From Capsicum annuum (Eukaryota; Streptophyta; Magnoliopsida; Solanales; Solanaceae), in assembly GCF_002878395.1 (NCBI RefSeq), contig NC_061114.1, forward strand, positions 141,700,369 to 141,764,368: 64,000 nt of DNA. Direction: 5' to 3'. Position 1 is the stretch's first letter, and each line of letters starts with the position of its first letter. This document shows positions 23,525-33,172 of this stretch, one piece after another. Under the pieces are notes generated by a model. That model made no database searches and was not told the DNA's origin. It was given only the letters and a program-made list of their open reading frames with translations. The position numbers were made by a program, and so were the translations under genes.

Positions 23525-24318
23525 GAATCCTAGATGTAACTATTATAGGGGTGAGAATTTTGATGATTAAATATCCTACCATTGAATTCATGATTGAGGT
23601 ATCAAAGGTAGGAAAGACATCAACAATTGAAGTGAAAAAAAGTTTATGAATAGTGACTATCAATTGGTATTTGAGACCATCAACATTTTCTTTTTGCCAA
23701 GGTTCAAAAAAAATAATTGCCTCTAGTGTTGACTTATTTTTAATTGAATGCATGAGTAAGTTGGAATTGATTAGTCTTTTTCCTCAAATAATAGAGTGTT
23801 TTATGAATACATAAAGTGTTTTATGAAAAGGAAGGAAAACATGGAATGCCATATAGATATCTACTAAAAAAAGGTGTTTGAATATTATGGTGTGAATGGA
23901 ACTAAAGTAATACTCAGAACAACCAAGAAGGTTATTATCCAGACAACACCAGTGGAGAATGATTGTATAAAGAGAAAAATAGGTGTGTCTCAAGTATCTC
24001 AGTTGCTAGTTGTTTAGCAAAAATTGAGCAATGAAATACAAGAGTTAATGATTATGTTGGCTACCAAAGCTATTGGGATAGTGCATCTGAAGTTGTAGAA
24101 TAAGAACTTGTCTTCTGAGGGACCTTGTACCACTAATGAGCTTATAGCTAAAAATGCAAAACTACAAGCACAAGTGGAAGATAAGACTAGTGGAATTTAA
24201 GGATTGAATTTTGATGACAAAGTCCTCACCAAACAGTTGTAAGTTGTCCACAATGCTGAAAATGCAATAATATAGATGTTGTTGAAGACTTTTTCCCCCA
24301 AACCTGCCTCTACTTGAG
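23525..24318 (+). pseudogene. Second ORF of element C, C-terminal part
   Basis: This continues the protein cut at 13874. After a decayed start, a block reads E-x-M-I-E-V-S-K-V, then S-V-D-L-F-L-I-E-C-M-S-K-L-E-L-I-S-L and a K-G-R-K-T segment. The last third (24000-24318) is a heptad-patterned coiled coil (Q-K-L-S-N-E-I-Q-E-L, L-K-L-Q-N-K-N-L, N-E-L-I-A-K-N-A-K-L-Q-A-Q-V-E), ending in S-P-K-P-A and a stop. That layout, an alpha/beta domain followed by a leucine-zipper-like tail, is the one I associate with the putative plant transposon protein of Solanaceae elements. Function unknown; several stops. Confidence 0.6.
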
Positions 24319-24915
24319 TTCTCTTATCCCTATCTTTTTATCAATCCTATGTTAGTCTCATAGATTCTATATTATATTGGAACTTGAAGATAATTTATTT
24401 TATGCAATATTTTTATGTTATTATACTGGTATTGACCTTTGTTTTAAAAATAAATAAATTCAGCTTATGTACCTTATTTGTCTCCTTAAATTTAAAGATG
24501 CTCTTCATGTTAGAGTTTCCCAGTGGACATGTGTTAATCAACCTCTTCATATCTTTTCTCTGAGTTTACTGTTAATACTTTTCAATGATGCTAAAAAGAG
24601 GAATACTGATTTCATATGTAAGGACAAGGTTACTAGTTACTGTTACCGGGTATGTGTTCTCATTTGGTGAATGAAGTATGGTATGATACATTGCCAGAAA
24701 GAAGCAAAAAATGCACAGTGATAGAGGGAAACAAATATTTGCTTAGAATTTTTTGCTGCAAATGACAACAAGGGACCAAGTCCCTATATTGCATGATGGT
24801 GGAAGCATAAAGATAGGGTAAACATTTATCTTCAGAGTTGTAATCATACTGATTAAATATGATGAATGTGTATTGAGGCTCAAAGCTTTGTGGTTGGTTT
24901 TTCATTATCAAAAAT
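24319..24915 (+). other. Element C 3' untranslated region
   Basis: T-rich non-coding DNA runs from the stop of the second ORF to the right LTR. It includes CAATGATGCTAAAAAGAGGA (24583-24602), the decayed form of the GATGACAAAAAGGGGGAG box typical of these elements, and TTTTTCATTATCAAAAA (24899-24915) immediately before the LTR, where the polypurine tract would be. Open frames of 60-83 codons here show no motif. Confidence 0.5.
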
Positions 24916-25666
24916 TGGTAAAATTTCTATATATAGGTTTGATGATGAGCAAAGAACAATAAGGGACCAGGACCCTAGATATTTATGGTACAGTACAACT
25001 ATCACATGTGACTACACAGTTTTATTCTCATGTGTAACAAACTTATAGGTGATGCTTATACTGATTGGGACACCTTGTACAATGATATTTCAACTCTAAT
25101 CATCCCTCATCTACAAAAAGAAAAAAATGTTTCTTCATCAATTGGTTTTTGGAAATTACAAACAGTAAAGAGAGGCAGTGAAAACCCCATTTCAACGCTA
25201 CTTAAGTTCTTTGCAGATTATGTGTGCTTAAATAGCAATTGTTCTTGAGTGAGTGCTAATTTCTAATTGAACTACTCATGCTATCAGAGTAGTGTTTTGT
25301 TTTACTAAGAGAAGTTGTAAGGTATAGTTGCCTAAGTTTTACACTGATTTGACTTAATTAGGGTAGAGAGTCCTTGGCAAAGTTATCAGGATGATCATGT
25401 AATAGAGTTATTACAAGCTAAAGGAACCTAGAGTTAGGTTCAGTGAAGGTTGTAATCAAGAGTTTGGTTATAGTGGATTTTGAGGTGCTTGTAAGGTTAA
25501 GATGTGGTTTTTTCTTTCTTTGAGCAAGGGGTATTTAAGCATTCAAATATTGTGTTTTTACTCACCCTAAACTTTCTTTTAATTCCTGGTTGTTTTTTTT
25601 GATTTTCATGTGATTTACTTTCAGGGACTAGGTCCCTCACTGTGTCGTGTAACCCCAAGGGTTTCA
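24916..25666 (+). repeat. Element C right LTR
   Basis: It starts TGGTAAAATTT and ends AGGGTTTCA, paired with 8934-9690. The short open frames at 25030-25248 and 25497-25700 lie inside the LTR and are not conserved in the other copy. Confidence 0.7.
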
Positions 25667-25831
25667 ATAAATTCTTATAACTGTCATTTTGAATTATCAA
25701 TCCTTATCATTATTTATGTTAGATTCCATTTTTATTTTTATTAAGATCTTGAGATAAGGGTAAGTGGTATCTTTAACTCTAGGAGAGTTTTAAATACCTG
25801 TCATGGCTAAGCTCGGGTTTGGCTCGTGACA
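25667..25831 (+). repeat. E3 5' LTR, last part
   Basis: It resumes exactly where element C ends. GAATTATCAATCCTTATCAT (25691-25710) parallels TTTAATTATCTATACATCAT in the LTR copy near 3168-3187. The end, GGCTCGTGACA, parallels GGCTCATCACA at 3309-3319. A decayed primer-binding site follows at once. Confidence 0.6.
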
Positions 25832-25835
25832 AGCT

Positions 25836-25847
25836 TAGTATCATAGC
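25836..25847 (+). promoter_or_regulatory. E3 primer-binding site, decayed
   Basis: TAGTATCATAGC differs from the Met-type TGGTATCAGAGC at two positions. It lies four bases after the LTR end, as expected. Confidence 0.65.
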
Positions 25848-26002
25848 TCGAGGTTCATTAGGTTTTCACAAAGACGCTTAGAGTCCTTTATAAGAGTTTG
25901 TAGTATGCCACACTTACAAGGGAGTCATTTAGGAATGTTTTCCTCTCTTGTGTTCTATTTTTTTGGTATAGAGTTTAGTTGTCATGAAACTTCTCTAAAT
26001 CC

Positions 26003-27240
26003 TTGCTTACTCACATTTCAAATTATGCCCCTCAAAGATCTTATAGTTATAGAAATACTGTTGGGCCCTCTATTCTTCCTGAGGAAAATATGGAGGGAGT
26101 TCACCCTATTTATGGAGTGCAATCTTGGTCTAGGGCCTCTGATTCTGATTGTACTACACAATGTGTGGTTCCACTAATCTCTATTAGTTCTCCTCGGGCT
26201 ACTAGGGTTGGTGATATTTTTTCTAAGTTACCTAAGGAAATATCTCTAATGTAGAGTTTCGTCAATCTATTAATACACTTGCTTAACTGGTAGAATCTTA
26301 GTCTCAATGACCTGATCAAGTTTGTTCTGTTGTTAGTTCATCTAAGGTCACTCAAATTGGCCGATTTATGAGGTTTAATCCCCTAACCTATACAGGCTCT
26401 AATGTTTAGGAGGATCCTTAGGGGTTTATTAATGAGATAGAAAAATTTTTTTGATTTAAAGAATGTGGAGTTTGATGTCTATCAGTTGAAAGATGTATCT
26501 TACCAATGGTATGACGAGTGGGAAGCATTGAGGGGGTGTGATGATGAACCGACTCTATGGGATGAATTTTTAGGTGTTTTTCTTGATCATTTTTTTCCTT
26601 AGGAGTTGAGGGAAGCTAAGATAGAAGAATTTGTTAACATAAAGTGGGGTAAGATGAGTGTTATGGAGTATGCGCTGAAATTCAAAAAATATCCTGTTAT
26701 TCTTTGGAGTTAGTGTCTAATATGAGGTATAGAGTGAGGAAATATCTTTTGGTTTTCCCCATGATTTTGCATTGGAGTGCAAGGATTCTATGTTTAATAA
26801 TAATAGGAAAATCTCCAGGCTGGAGGTTTATATGAAGCAGGTAGAGGATGAGAAAAAGAAATAAGTGGATATGGGAGAGAGACAGAACAAAAAGTTTAGA
26901 TATGCAGAGCAGGGTAGGTGTAAATTAGCATAGTAGTGAGAGAGGTGGTAGGCAGTGGACTAAGAAGAAGGATTAGGAAAATTCATATTTGAAAGCTAGT
27001 GATCCTTATCCTAAAGTTTTTGGTGATCGTCGATATTAGGCTAGTAGTGGCTAGGGTGCCATTGTAAAGCTAGTGGATCTTTGTCAACCCCTTCTTATGC
27101 TCCTCATAAATTTTGTGGGAAGTTTCACCATGGTTATTGTGAATTAGAGGGGAATTTGTGTTTTAATTATGGTCAGCCTTGACATGTGGAAAAAAAATTG
27201 TCCCAATGCTAAAGTTGCTAATAGAGATAATACGATCCAG
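26003..27240 (+). pseudogene. E3 gag
   Basis: The expected start (ATG-CCC-CC) has lost one C near 26025, shifting the frame. After an N-terminal segment with P-E-E-N-M-E-G-V, the capsid core appears as F-M-R-F-N-P-L-T-Y-T-G-S (26365-26400), E-D-P-x-G-F-I-N-E-I-E-K, a frameshift, then a decayed Y-Q-L-K-D-V-S-Y-Q-W-Y segment, F-L-D-H-F-F-P, and a K-W-G-K-M-S-V-M-E-Y motif near 26640-26670. A zinc-knuckle remnant (C-G-K-F-H-H-G-Y-C-E) lies near 27113-27145. This is a chromovirus-type gypsy gag with many stops. Confidence 0.75.
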
Positions 27241-27349
27241 GTAGCCCCTTCTTCGACTCTTGAACCTAAGGGTGCCACGTATTATATCAACATTGGAAAG
27301 AATCATCTCTATGCTCTTGCTATTCAACAGTAATTTGAGGCATCTCAAG

Positions 27350-27770
27350 ACATTTTTAATGGTATGTAAATGCTTTTTCTCACTATGTTTATTATTTGCC
27401 TTATCCGAGTTTAGTCCTATCATATGTGACCCCTTGTTGCTGTACACTTTAGTTTTCGTCCTAAAAGTATTTTTTGCTGCTTCTTTGTTCCTACTCCGGT
27501 GTGTAATTCTATAATTTCTAGAAAAATATAAAGGGGTTATATAGTGTCTATCTTTCATAGGGAGCCATTGGTGGATTTGATATATCTGGATATGGTGGAT
27601 TTTGATTTTATCTTGGAGATCGGTTGGCTTTATTCTTGCTATGATTCTCTAGATGGCAAAAACTGAACAGTTTCTAATTTATTAATGAACCTATTTAAGA
27701 ATACAAATAAAGTTCCTCAGTTCCCAAAGGGAAGTTTATTTCTTATCTTAGATCTAAAAAATTAATTTTC
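27350..27770 (+). pseudogene. E3 aspartic protease
   Basis: The first half, with the catalytic Asp loop, is frameshifted and not readable. The second half is clear: F-H-R-E-P-L-V-D-L-I-Y-L-D-M-V-D-F-D-F-I-L-E-I-G-W-L-Y-S-C-Y-D-S (27555-27650), matching the D-M-x-D-F-D-V-I-L-G-M-D-W-L region of gypsy proteases. The open frame at 27260-27514 has no protease motif in its frame. Confidence 0.7.
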
Positions 27771-27859
27771 AATGTGTTTCTGTATCACCTAGTTTGTGTG
27801 AAGGATTCTAGCTTTAAAAGACTCTTTTTGCAATCTATCCTTGTGCTTAAAAAGTTCCT

Positions 27860-28213
27860 TGATATTTTTCCAATGATATTCTGGAATTCCTTCGAATAGG
27901 GAAACAGATTTTGGGATTGATCTATAACTAGATCCCTATCCCATTTCTATTCCTTCTTATAGGATGGCTCGGCTGAACTAATAAAACATAAGGAGCAGTT
28001 AAAGTATATTCTTTATAAAGTCTTTAGTGTTTCTTGGTGGGTGCTTCTGTACTTTTTGTGCGAAAGAAAGATGGATAACATCATATATGTATAGAATATC
28101 ATTAGTTGAACAAGGTTATAGTGAAAAATAAGTATCCTTTTCTTAGGATTGAAGATATTTTTGATAAACTTCAGGGTGCTACGTGTTTCTTTAAGATTAA
28201 TCTTCATTCGTGC
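27860..28213 (+). pseudogene. E3 reverse transcriptase, N-terminal part
   Basis: Readable blocks are E-T-D-F-G-I-D-L (27900-27925), Y-R-M-A-R-L, then R-K-K-D-G-like sequence near 28064, N-K-V-I-V-K-N-K-Y-P-F-L-R-I-E-D-I-F-D-K-L-Q-G-A-T (28109-28180), and F-K-I-N-L-H-S-C-Y-Q at the break, where the palm F-S-K-I-D-L-R-S-G-Y-H-Q motif is expected (catalytic Asp replaced by Asn). Homology stops at ~28213, where the A array begins mid-LTR. Confidence 0.8.
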
Positions 28214-28911
28214 TACCAAGAACATGACTACAATTGCTACAAATTGATTTGGTTTTATTTATTTATCATAATTGATTGTTTGATTAGCCTTGTTATCCTT
28301 ATTTTTTGGATTTATGGCCCTCATATCGCATATATTATCAACCTTGTGATCTCGGGAGGGGGAATAGGAAGATAGAACACGGGGTAAAGTGAGTAGGGTT
28401 CTTTTTTTTTTATATAAAATAGGGGATTTGACTTATCATCTAGGGTAAGGATATATCTAGAAGCATTAATTGGTTCATAGAGGGTTGAAATATAAATGTT
28501 TTTAGCTTTGTTCTCACATCCCAGCTCAACGATATAATTATGGGTCGAAGTGAGATAGTTGGTTAGAAATCGGGAGACCATGATCATGAAATCAACCCTA
28601 TGAATCAACACCAAAATAAGTAACTTAACCGATGGAGTTCAATATCATGGTATGATTGTTTGAAGTACTTTGGCCCTTGGTTTTCATCCATTGATTGTCA
28701 ACAGTCTTTACTTTCCAACTTTATTTTACTTTACTTTTTGTTGATAAACTCTTAAACTCTTTTAGTTATGATTTCCACTGATTAATCTTTAAACTTTAAT
28801 ATAATAGTTGTTAAAACAAGTCTACGAGGGATCGAGATTTCACTTTATTTAAGTCCACTGTACCACTTGGTAAGACCACGTACACTTGCGTGTGTGTCAT
28901 TGGACGCAACA
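28214..28911 (+). repeat. L1: A-family LTR, 5' truncated
   Basis: It starts with AAGAACATGACTACAATTGC, which in L2 lies about 935 bases into the LTR, and ends at GGACGCAACA before the primer-site-like string. It includes the GTAAAGTGAGTAGGGTTCTT block and the CTTTACTTTTTGTTGATAAACTC block seen in all five copies. Confidence 0.75.
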
Positions 28912-28918
28912 TGTTTTT

Positions 28919-28936
28919 TTGGCCGTTGTCGGGGAC
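28919..28936 (+). promoter_or_regulatory. A-family primer-binding-site-like string (I1)
   Basis: TTGGCCGTTGTCGGGGAC is close to the TGGCGCCGTTGCCGGGG string that follows the 5' LTR in Athila/Tat-type elements. Other copies, more decayed, are at 36675-36695, 41760-41777 and 45971-45988. Confidence 0.6.
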
Positions 28937-29049
28937 ATTAAAATAGGCAACTATCTTACTTTTAGTTTAGCTATATTGAGTTGTACATAGTTTAGTAATT
29001 TTACTTTTTAGTTTATTTTTCTTTGGTTTCTCTTACATTTCTTTATATG

Positions 29050-30222
29050 TCTGCCTGGGATAGATGATGATTCTTGTTGTTTTGTGGGGGACCCCACCGA
29101 GAGGCATTTTGTCTAGACTTTAAAGGAAGCGCATGAACAGGAACTTCACAATATGAGATGGATATTGTCCTATCTGTGGAGTAGACCACTATTTTGGTAT
29201 ATAGTTTGTAGCATTAGTGGTTATTCCATAAATTCGTGGGATGTCTATCCTAATTCAATAATGTTTGTGGGCTATGCTCAACGGTAATATTATCTGATCA
29301 CCTACAATCAAGAGTGGCATGTACCACAACTAATTAAATCATGGAGTAACCAACAATAGTTTCAATAGTAGTAATAAAACACACAGGCCAATAATAGATA
29401 AGAGATGCTAAAGAAGCTTTGACCTTCTCGCGTATAGTTGGCAGTAGATACAAAAGTCAATAGGAAAATATGAAGAATCTATAGTTGATTGCAAAGAATT
29501 TGGTAATCCAAATATGTTAGAGTGCACAGGAACCAAATACCAGATCTCTAGGTGAATATCCAAGTGATATAGATCCTCCAAAATAACTAAGGAGGTAGAT
29601 ACAGTGTAGACTTCCCAACCGATTTCAAACAAAGTTGCTAATAATTCGAGTAAGTCTAAGTACTTGTAAAATAATGTTGTTGAGAAGGCTTAGGAGATAC
29701 TACAACCACCATCTCTACAAAGGCAGAGTAAAGCAAAGGAGGACATAAGCCAATTGATTGAACACACATAAGAATCGCATCCATTCAGTTGTTATCTTTC
29801 TCTTGAGACTAAATTAAGAGGGTGAATAAAATGGAGTGTGTTGTGGATTGTGTAAACTTTGAAGTAGGGTTTCTTCAGTCTCACTCAAAGTACTTTTCAA
29901 CATATTGTATGGATGAAGTCTTGTCTGTGGAATTATTTGAAATAGTGGAAGAGTGTGAAGATAAGGAAAAAGAATCCTATATTCTTAATTTTGCACTAGA
30001 TAAGTAACATAAAATCACACCTCACTTCATGGTCGAGTTGTTTACCATGAATAATCCATTACTCAGTTTCTTAATCATTATATCACAAGCCAATGAGCAA
30101 AGCAAAAAAATGAATATGATGCTGGGGGAGAAGTTTATATCCTTAATGTGGAGAAAAAAGTTAATTGGATCATGCCGCGACACTAAATTAGGCTCTTCTT
30201 GGGATGAAAACCAAGTTAAGGT
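29050..30222 (+). pseudogene. A-family gag-like sequence in I1
   Basis: Fragments match the better copies in I3 and I4: the D-D-D-S-C-C-F start, a G-G-P-H-R-E-like motif, V-G-Y-A-Q-R, E-W-H and a decayed Q-I-G-Q segment. The last part, 29822-30007, is open and reads through V-V-D-C-V-N-F-E, then V-E-L-F-E-I-V-E-E-C-E-D-K-E and Y-I-L-N-F. After one stop it continues with a K-K-M-N-M-M-L-G-E-K-F-I-S-L-M-W-R-K-K-L motif to 30222. The final block recurs in I3 and I4. I do not recognise it as a named domain. Confidence 0.55.
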
Positions 30223-30227
30223 ATCTT

Positions 30228-30284
30228 TTATTTTCAATATTTTTAGTTAATACTTTACTAGTTTTTGTTTTTGTTGGGTCACAG
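30228..30284 (+). other. Candidate intron-like or splice-bounded spacer
   Basis: The gag-like coding block ends CAAGTTAAG and is followed by GTATCT, a T-rich run and CACAG at 30280-30284. The same arrangement occurs in I3 (43078-43141) and I4 (47248-47308), although the AG end is lost in I4. This could be a splice donor and acceptor pair, but could also simply be a conserved untranslated segment. Confidence 0.25.
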
Positions 30285-31696
30285 GTTGATAGAAAGTCTG
30301 AGTACCAAAAAATTGAGCTAAGGAGCCAGGCGAAGACTGAGTGTGGGGTCCCCTGAACACTCTTTATATGAAAAAATGTTACTAGCTAGGCCTAGAGGCC
30401 TCAGGAAGTATTTCTATCTCTACTTTTAAAAGTATACTTTGGAGAGAAAGATGATTTATAAGTCTGGGGTAGGGAAATTTGAATTTTTAGGATTAATTTA
30501 AAATTTTTTGTTTTAGGAATAAGTGGGATGTTCTTGTTGGTGTTACATTTTACTGCATAATGCAATTGCTTGTGTTATAAAAGCATGTTAACTGTGTGAA
30601 TTACTACCTTTTTAGATGCTTAGGTTCATGATTATTACTCGTCTACTTGTTGGCTTTATATTGAATTCATGTTATTGTTTTGTTGAATGTCTTTGAGGCT
30701 CCTACTTGAGTTGAACATGTGCCATGCCCGTGTGAGATTATTTATATATTCTTTGTTGCATGTTATGTCAAGAACTTTGTTGGTATTTGTTTAGAGTGAT
30801 ATGAAGAGTGTGGATTTAGCAGATGATATAGACATTTATTTGACAGCCTTGTTTCATTTCTCTTTTGCCTACCTTTGTGCATAATCTTAGTTAACCCCAT
30901 TTAGCCTTTAGCTTATTTTCTCTGGAAGCCTTATATGTAGCCTATATCCCTTCTTTTATTGACCTTAATTTGATCCAAAGCTCCTAAGTGCTTTAGTTCA
31001 AATTTAATTGAGTAAGGAGTTTGAAATTAAAGTAAGGAAAGGTGAATATGAAGCCCCAAATATTTATTGGTGTGTAACATTGATGTTCTATGGTTGTAAA
31101 GGGTGCAACGAAAACAATAAAGATTGTTCAAATTCAATAAGTTGTGTATAGAAAACATTCCCACCAAAGTGTATGTGAATAAGCTTAATGAGATAGGGAA
31201 AAATAGAAGACAAGGGTAGATAGAAGTGGTTTAAAGTGGTTGTTAGAGGTGAACTGAATGACAAGTTTGATGTATTAAAGCTCTTAGGGAATATATTCAC
31301 AATTACTGGCCAGATGTAACATCCTACATTTTTGGGCTAGATTTTTGTTCATTTTTCCCATGCGTACAGACTTGAACCCAATGATTCTATGTCTATATAG
31401 GTGTTATGATCAATTCTATTTTGTGGAAATTTCCTATTATATTTGTCGAGGTCATAAACATTTCCTAACTCAAATATGAATTGAGAACACTTCTATTGAT
31501 TAAGTTTTAGTCAACATTCCATCTTGGTTCAACTTTAAATGACCATTACTCCTTGTACATAATGACTTAAGTGGCCTACTACATACCAAAAGAAATATCA
31601 TTGAGTCTTCCTTCCAACGATTTCTTTCACCTTAACCCGATAATGGAGTGGAATGTTATACTCATTTTACCTCAGCATATCTGTTTGTCAACAAAG

Positions 31697-31942
31697 TGAC
31701 GACTTGAGGTGATATGTCATCAACTAAGTGATGACTTATCTGCCAAATCATCAGCTCAAACTAGAAAGTCATAAACTTTTGACGACTTGAGGTGAAAAGT
31801 CATCAACTAATTGACGACTTATCAACCAAGTCGTCACCCATAACCATCTCAGTTACAAAAGTGACAACTTGAGTTGAATAGCCATCAACTAGTTGATAAT
31901 TTATCAACTTAGGTAATCAGCTAAAAATTTCATCAACTCTTA
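31697..31942 (+). repeat. Three tandem ~82-bp repeats with TGACG motifs in the U3 of S1
   Basis: Units begin at 31697, 31780 and 31862 with TGACGACTT, TGACGACTT and TGACAACTT. Each unit contains a second TGA(C/T)(G/A)ACTTATC about 37 bases later, and a reverse-complement form (AAGTCGTCA or close) further on. TGACG is the core of the as-1 type site bound by TGA-class bZIP factors. Tandem U3 repeats act as enhancers in some plant retrotransposons (known for Tnt1/Tto1-type elements); a role here is inference. Confidence 0.8.
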
Positions 31943-33111
31943 TTTACCTTTGGTGGGGTATTTTGGTCTTCTTCACACCTTAAAATCTACCCCTCCCATG
32001 ACTTATAACCCTCAAGGGGCATTAATTTTCTCCTATTTCATCAGTTAAACATCTCAAACTCCTCTCATACACTCTCAAAAACAAGATTAGGTTTTCCTCT
32101 AAAGATAATCTCCCAAGAACAAGACTCAAGCACTTCTTCAAGATAATCAAGAATTTAAGGTTCCCAATCCAAGAATGTTCAAGAAAAGTTAATTCTCTTT
32201 TAGGATCAAAGCTTTAAGGTATGTTGGATTTTCATCCATGGGCCTTTTTTTACCCATGGAGTCCAAGACCCCAATTTCAAGTTTAAAACTATGATCTTTA
32301 TATATTTTTAGGAATTATGTCCATGAAATTTCATGAATTTTGAATATTATATAATGTTTACACAAAATTGTTGTTGTTATTAAACCCTACACATTTGATT
32401 GAAGTTGTTCTCTGATATAAGACTTAATTGTAATTTAGTATCAAAATCTTGCTACTACTACATGTTTAAAACTATTCCTATGCTTAAGCCATGCATTGCA
32501 AGTGTTTGATGAAATTCCTAAATGATTGAGTTTTGAACAATGACTACTTATTACATGTTTACAATGAAATTACATGTTTAAAATGAATTTCCTCCATGAA
32601 ACCTTTATGAAATTTGATCATGTATTTCATTTCCAAGAGTTTTGATAGAAAAGAGCCCTTACACATTTGAAAGTTGAAGTATCTTTATCTATACTTTGGT
32701 AATTTGATTTCAAGTTATGATTTCAATTATTTTCATGTGAAATGCATTATAGTATGTTATAAATATTATGGTTTCCATATCATGTTCATGCGAATGCAGA
32801 ATAAAATCCACAGTTTATGATTTGGTCATGTGATCGTGCTATCTTATCATGTTTAAAAACACCCATATTTTAAAGGCTTGACAAGATTTCCCCTATTTTT
32901 GTATCAGAGACCAAGGATCTATTTTCATTTCTTGTTTTCATTCCTTGTCTACTCTTTTCTTTTTAGTATTTTAATTATGATTATTTCTTAGTATTCTATT
33001 TTATGCATCAAAGAATTTAGAAATTGAGAAACTATATCTTTAGATCAAAGAAGGGTCTAGCTGTCGGAATAATAGTATCCATTGATGTTTGAGCCGAATT
33101 AAATGAAGGTA

Positions 33112-33172
33112 CGAAAAGAAAGGGATTCGAACCCTCGGTAAACAAAGGCCTATAAAGGAGTTGCAATGGCAA
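33112..33172 (-). other. tRNA-Ser-like fragment, plastid type (probable nuclear plastid DNA)
   Basis: GGGATTCGAACCCTCGGTA (33122-33140) is the reverse complement of a class II tRNA T-arm (GGTTCGAATCC loop and box B) with its preceding variable-arm end. The wider match CGAAAAGAAAGGG-(T-arm)-AACAAAGGCCTATAAAGGAG fits the 3' half of plastid trnS-GGA as I remember it, with mismatches. The 5' half decays beyond ~33172, so it is not a functional tRNA gene. It lies in an insert that other LTRs of this clade lack. Confidence 0.5.

Larger units (their letters stand above)
8934..25666 (+). mobile_element. Element C: non-autonomous Copia-derived LTR element, split by E1
   Basis: Two direct repeats of about 0.75 kb (8934-9690 and 24916-25666) flank an interior holding a Met-type primer-binding site, a Copia gag, and a second ORF for a putative plant transposon protein; I see no integrase, RT or RNase H. 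Without E1 it is about 7.1 kb. The interior is cut by E1 (13875-23524), and the second ORF continues on the far side. It sits in E3's 5' LTR. The five bases outside each end (TTTAT and ATAAA) do not form a clear target duplication, so the ends may be off by a few bases or the duplication has decayed. Confidence 0.65.

Noticed and set aside
8929..25671. Target-site duplication of element C
   Set aside because: The flanks TTTAT and ATAAA do not match directly; I did not shift the ends to force a match.
27163..27558. 131-codon reverse-strand open frame
   Set aside because: It is antisense to the gag/protease junction of E3; the sense strand has clear protease motifs in pieces.
31697..31942. CRISPR-like evenly spaced repeat
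   Set aside because: The units are contiguous diverged tandem repeats without unique spacers, inside a plant LTR.
33112..33172. Functional tRNA-Ser gene
   Set aside because: Only the 3' half (T-arm and acceptor side) is recognisable; the anticodon and D arms cannot be folded from the following sequence.
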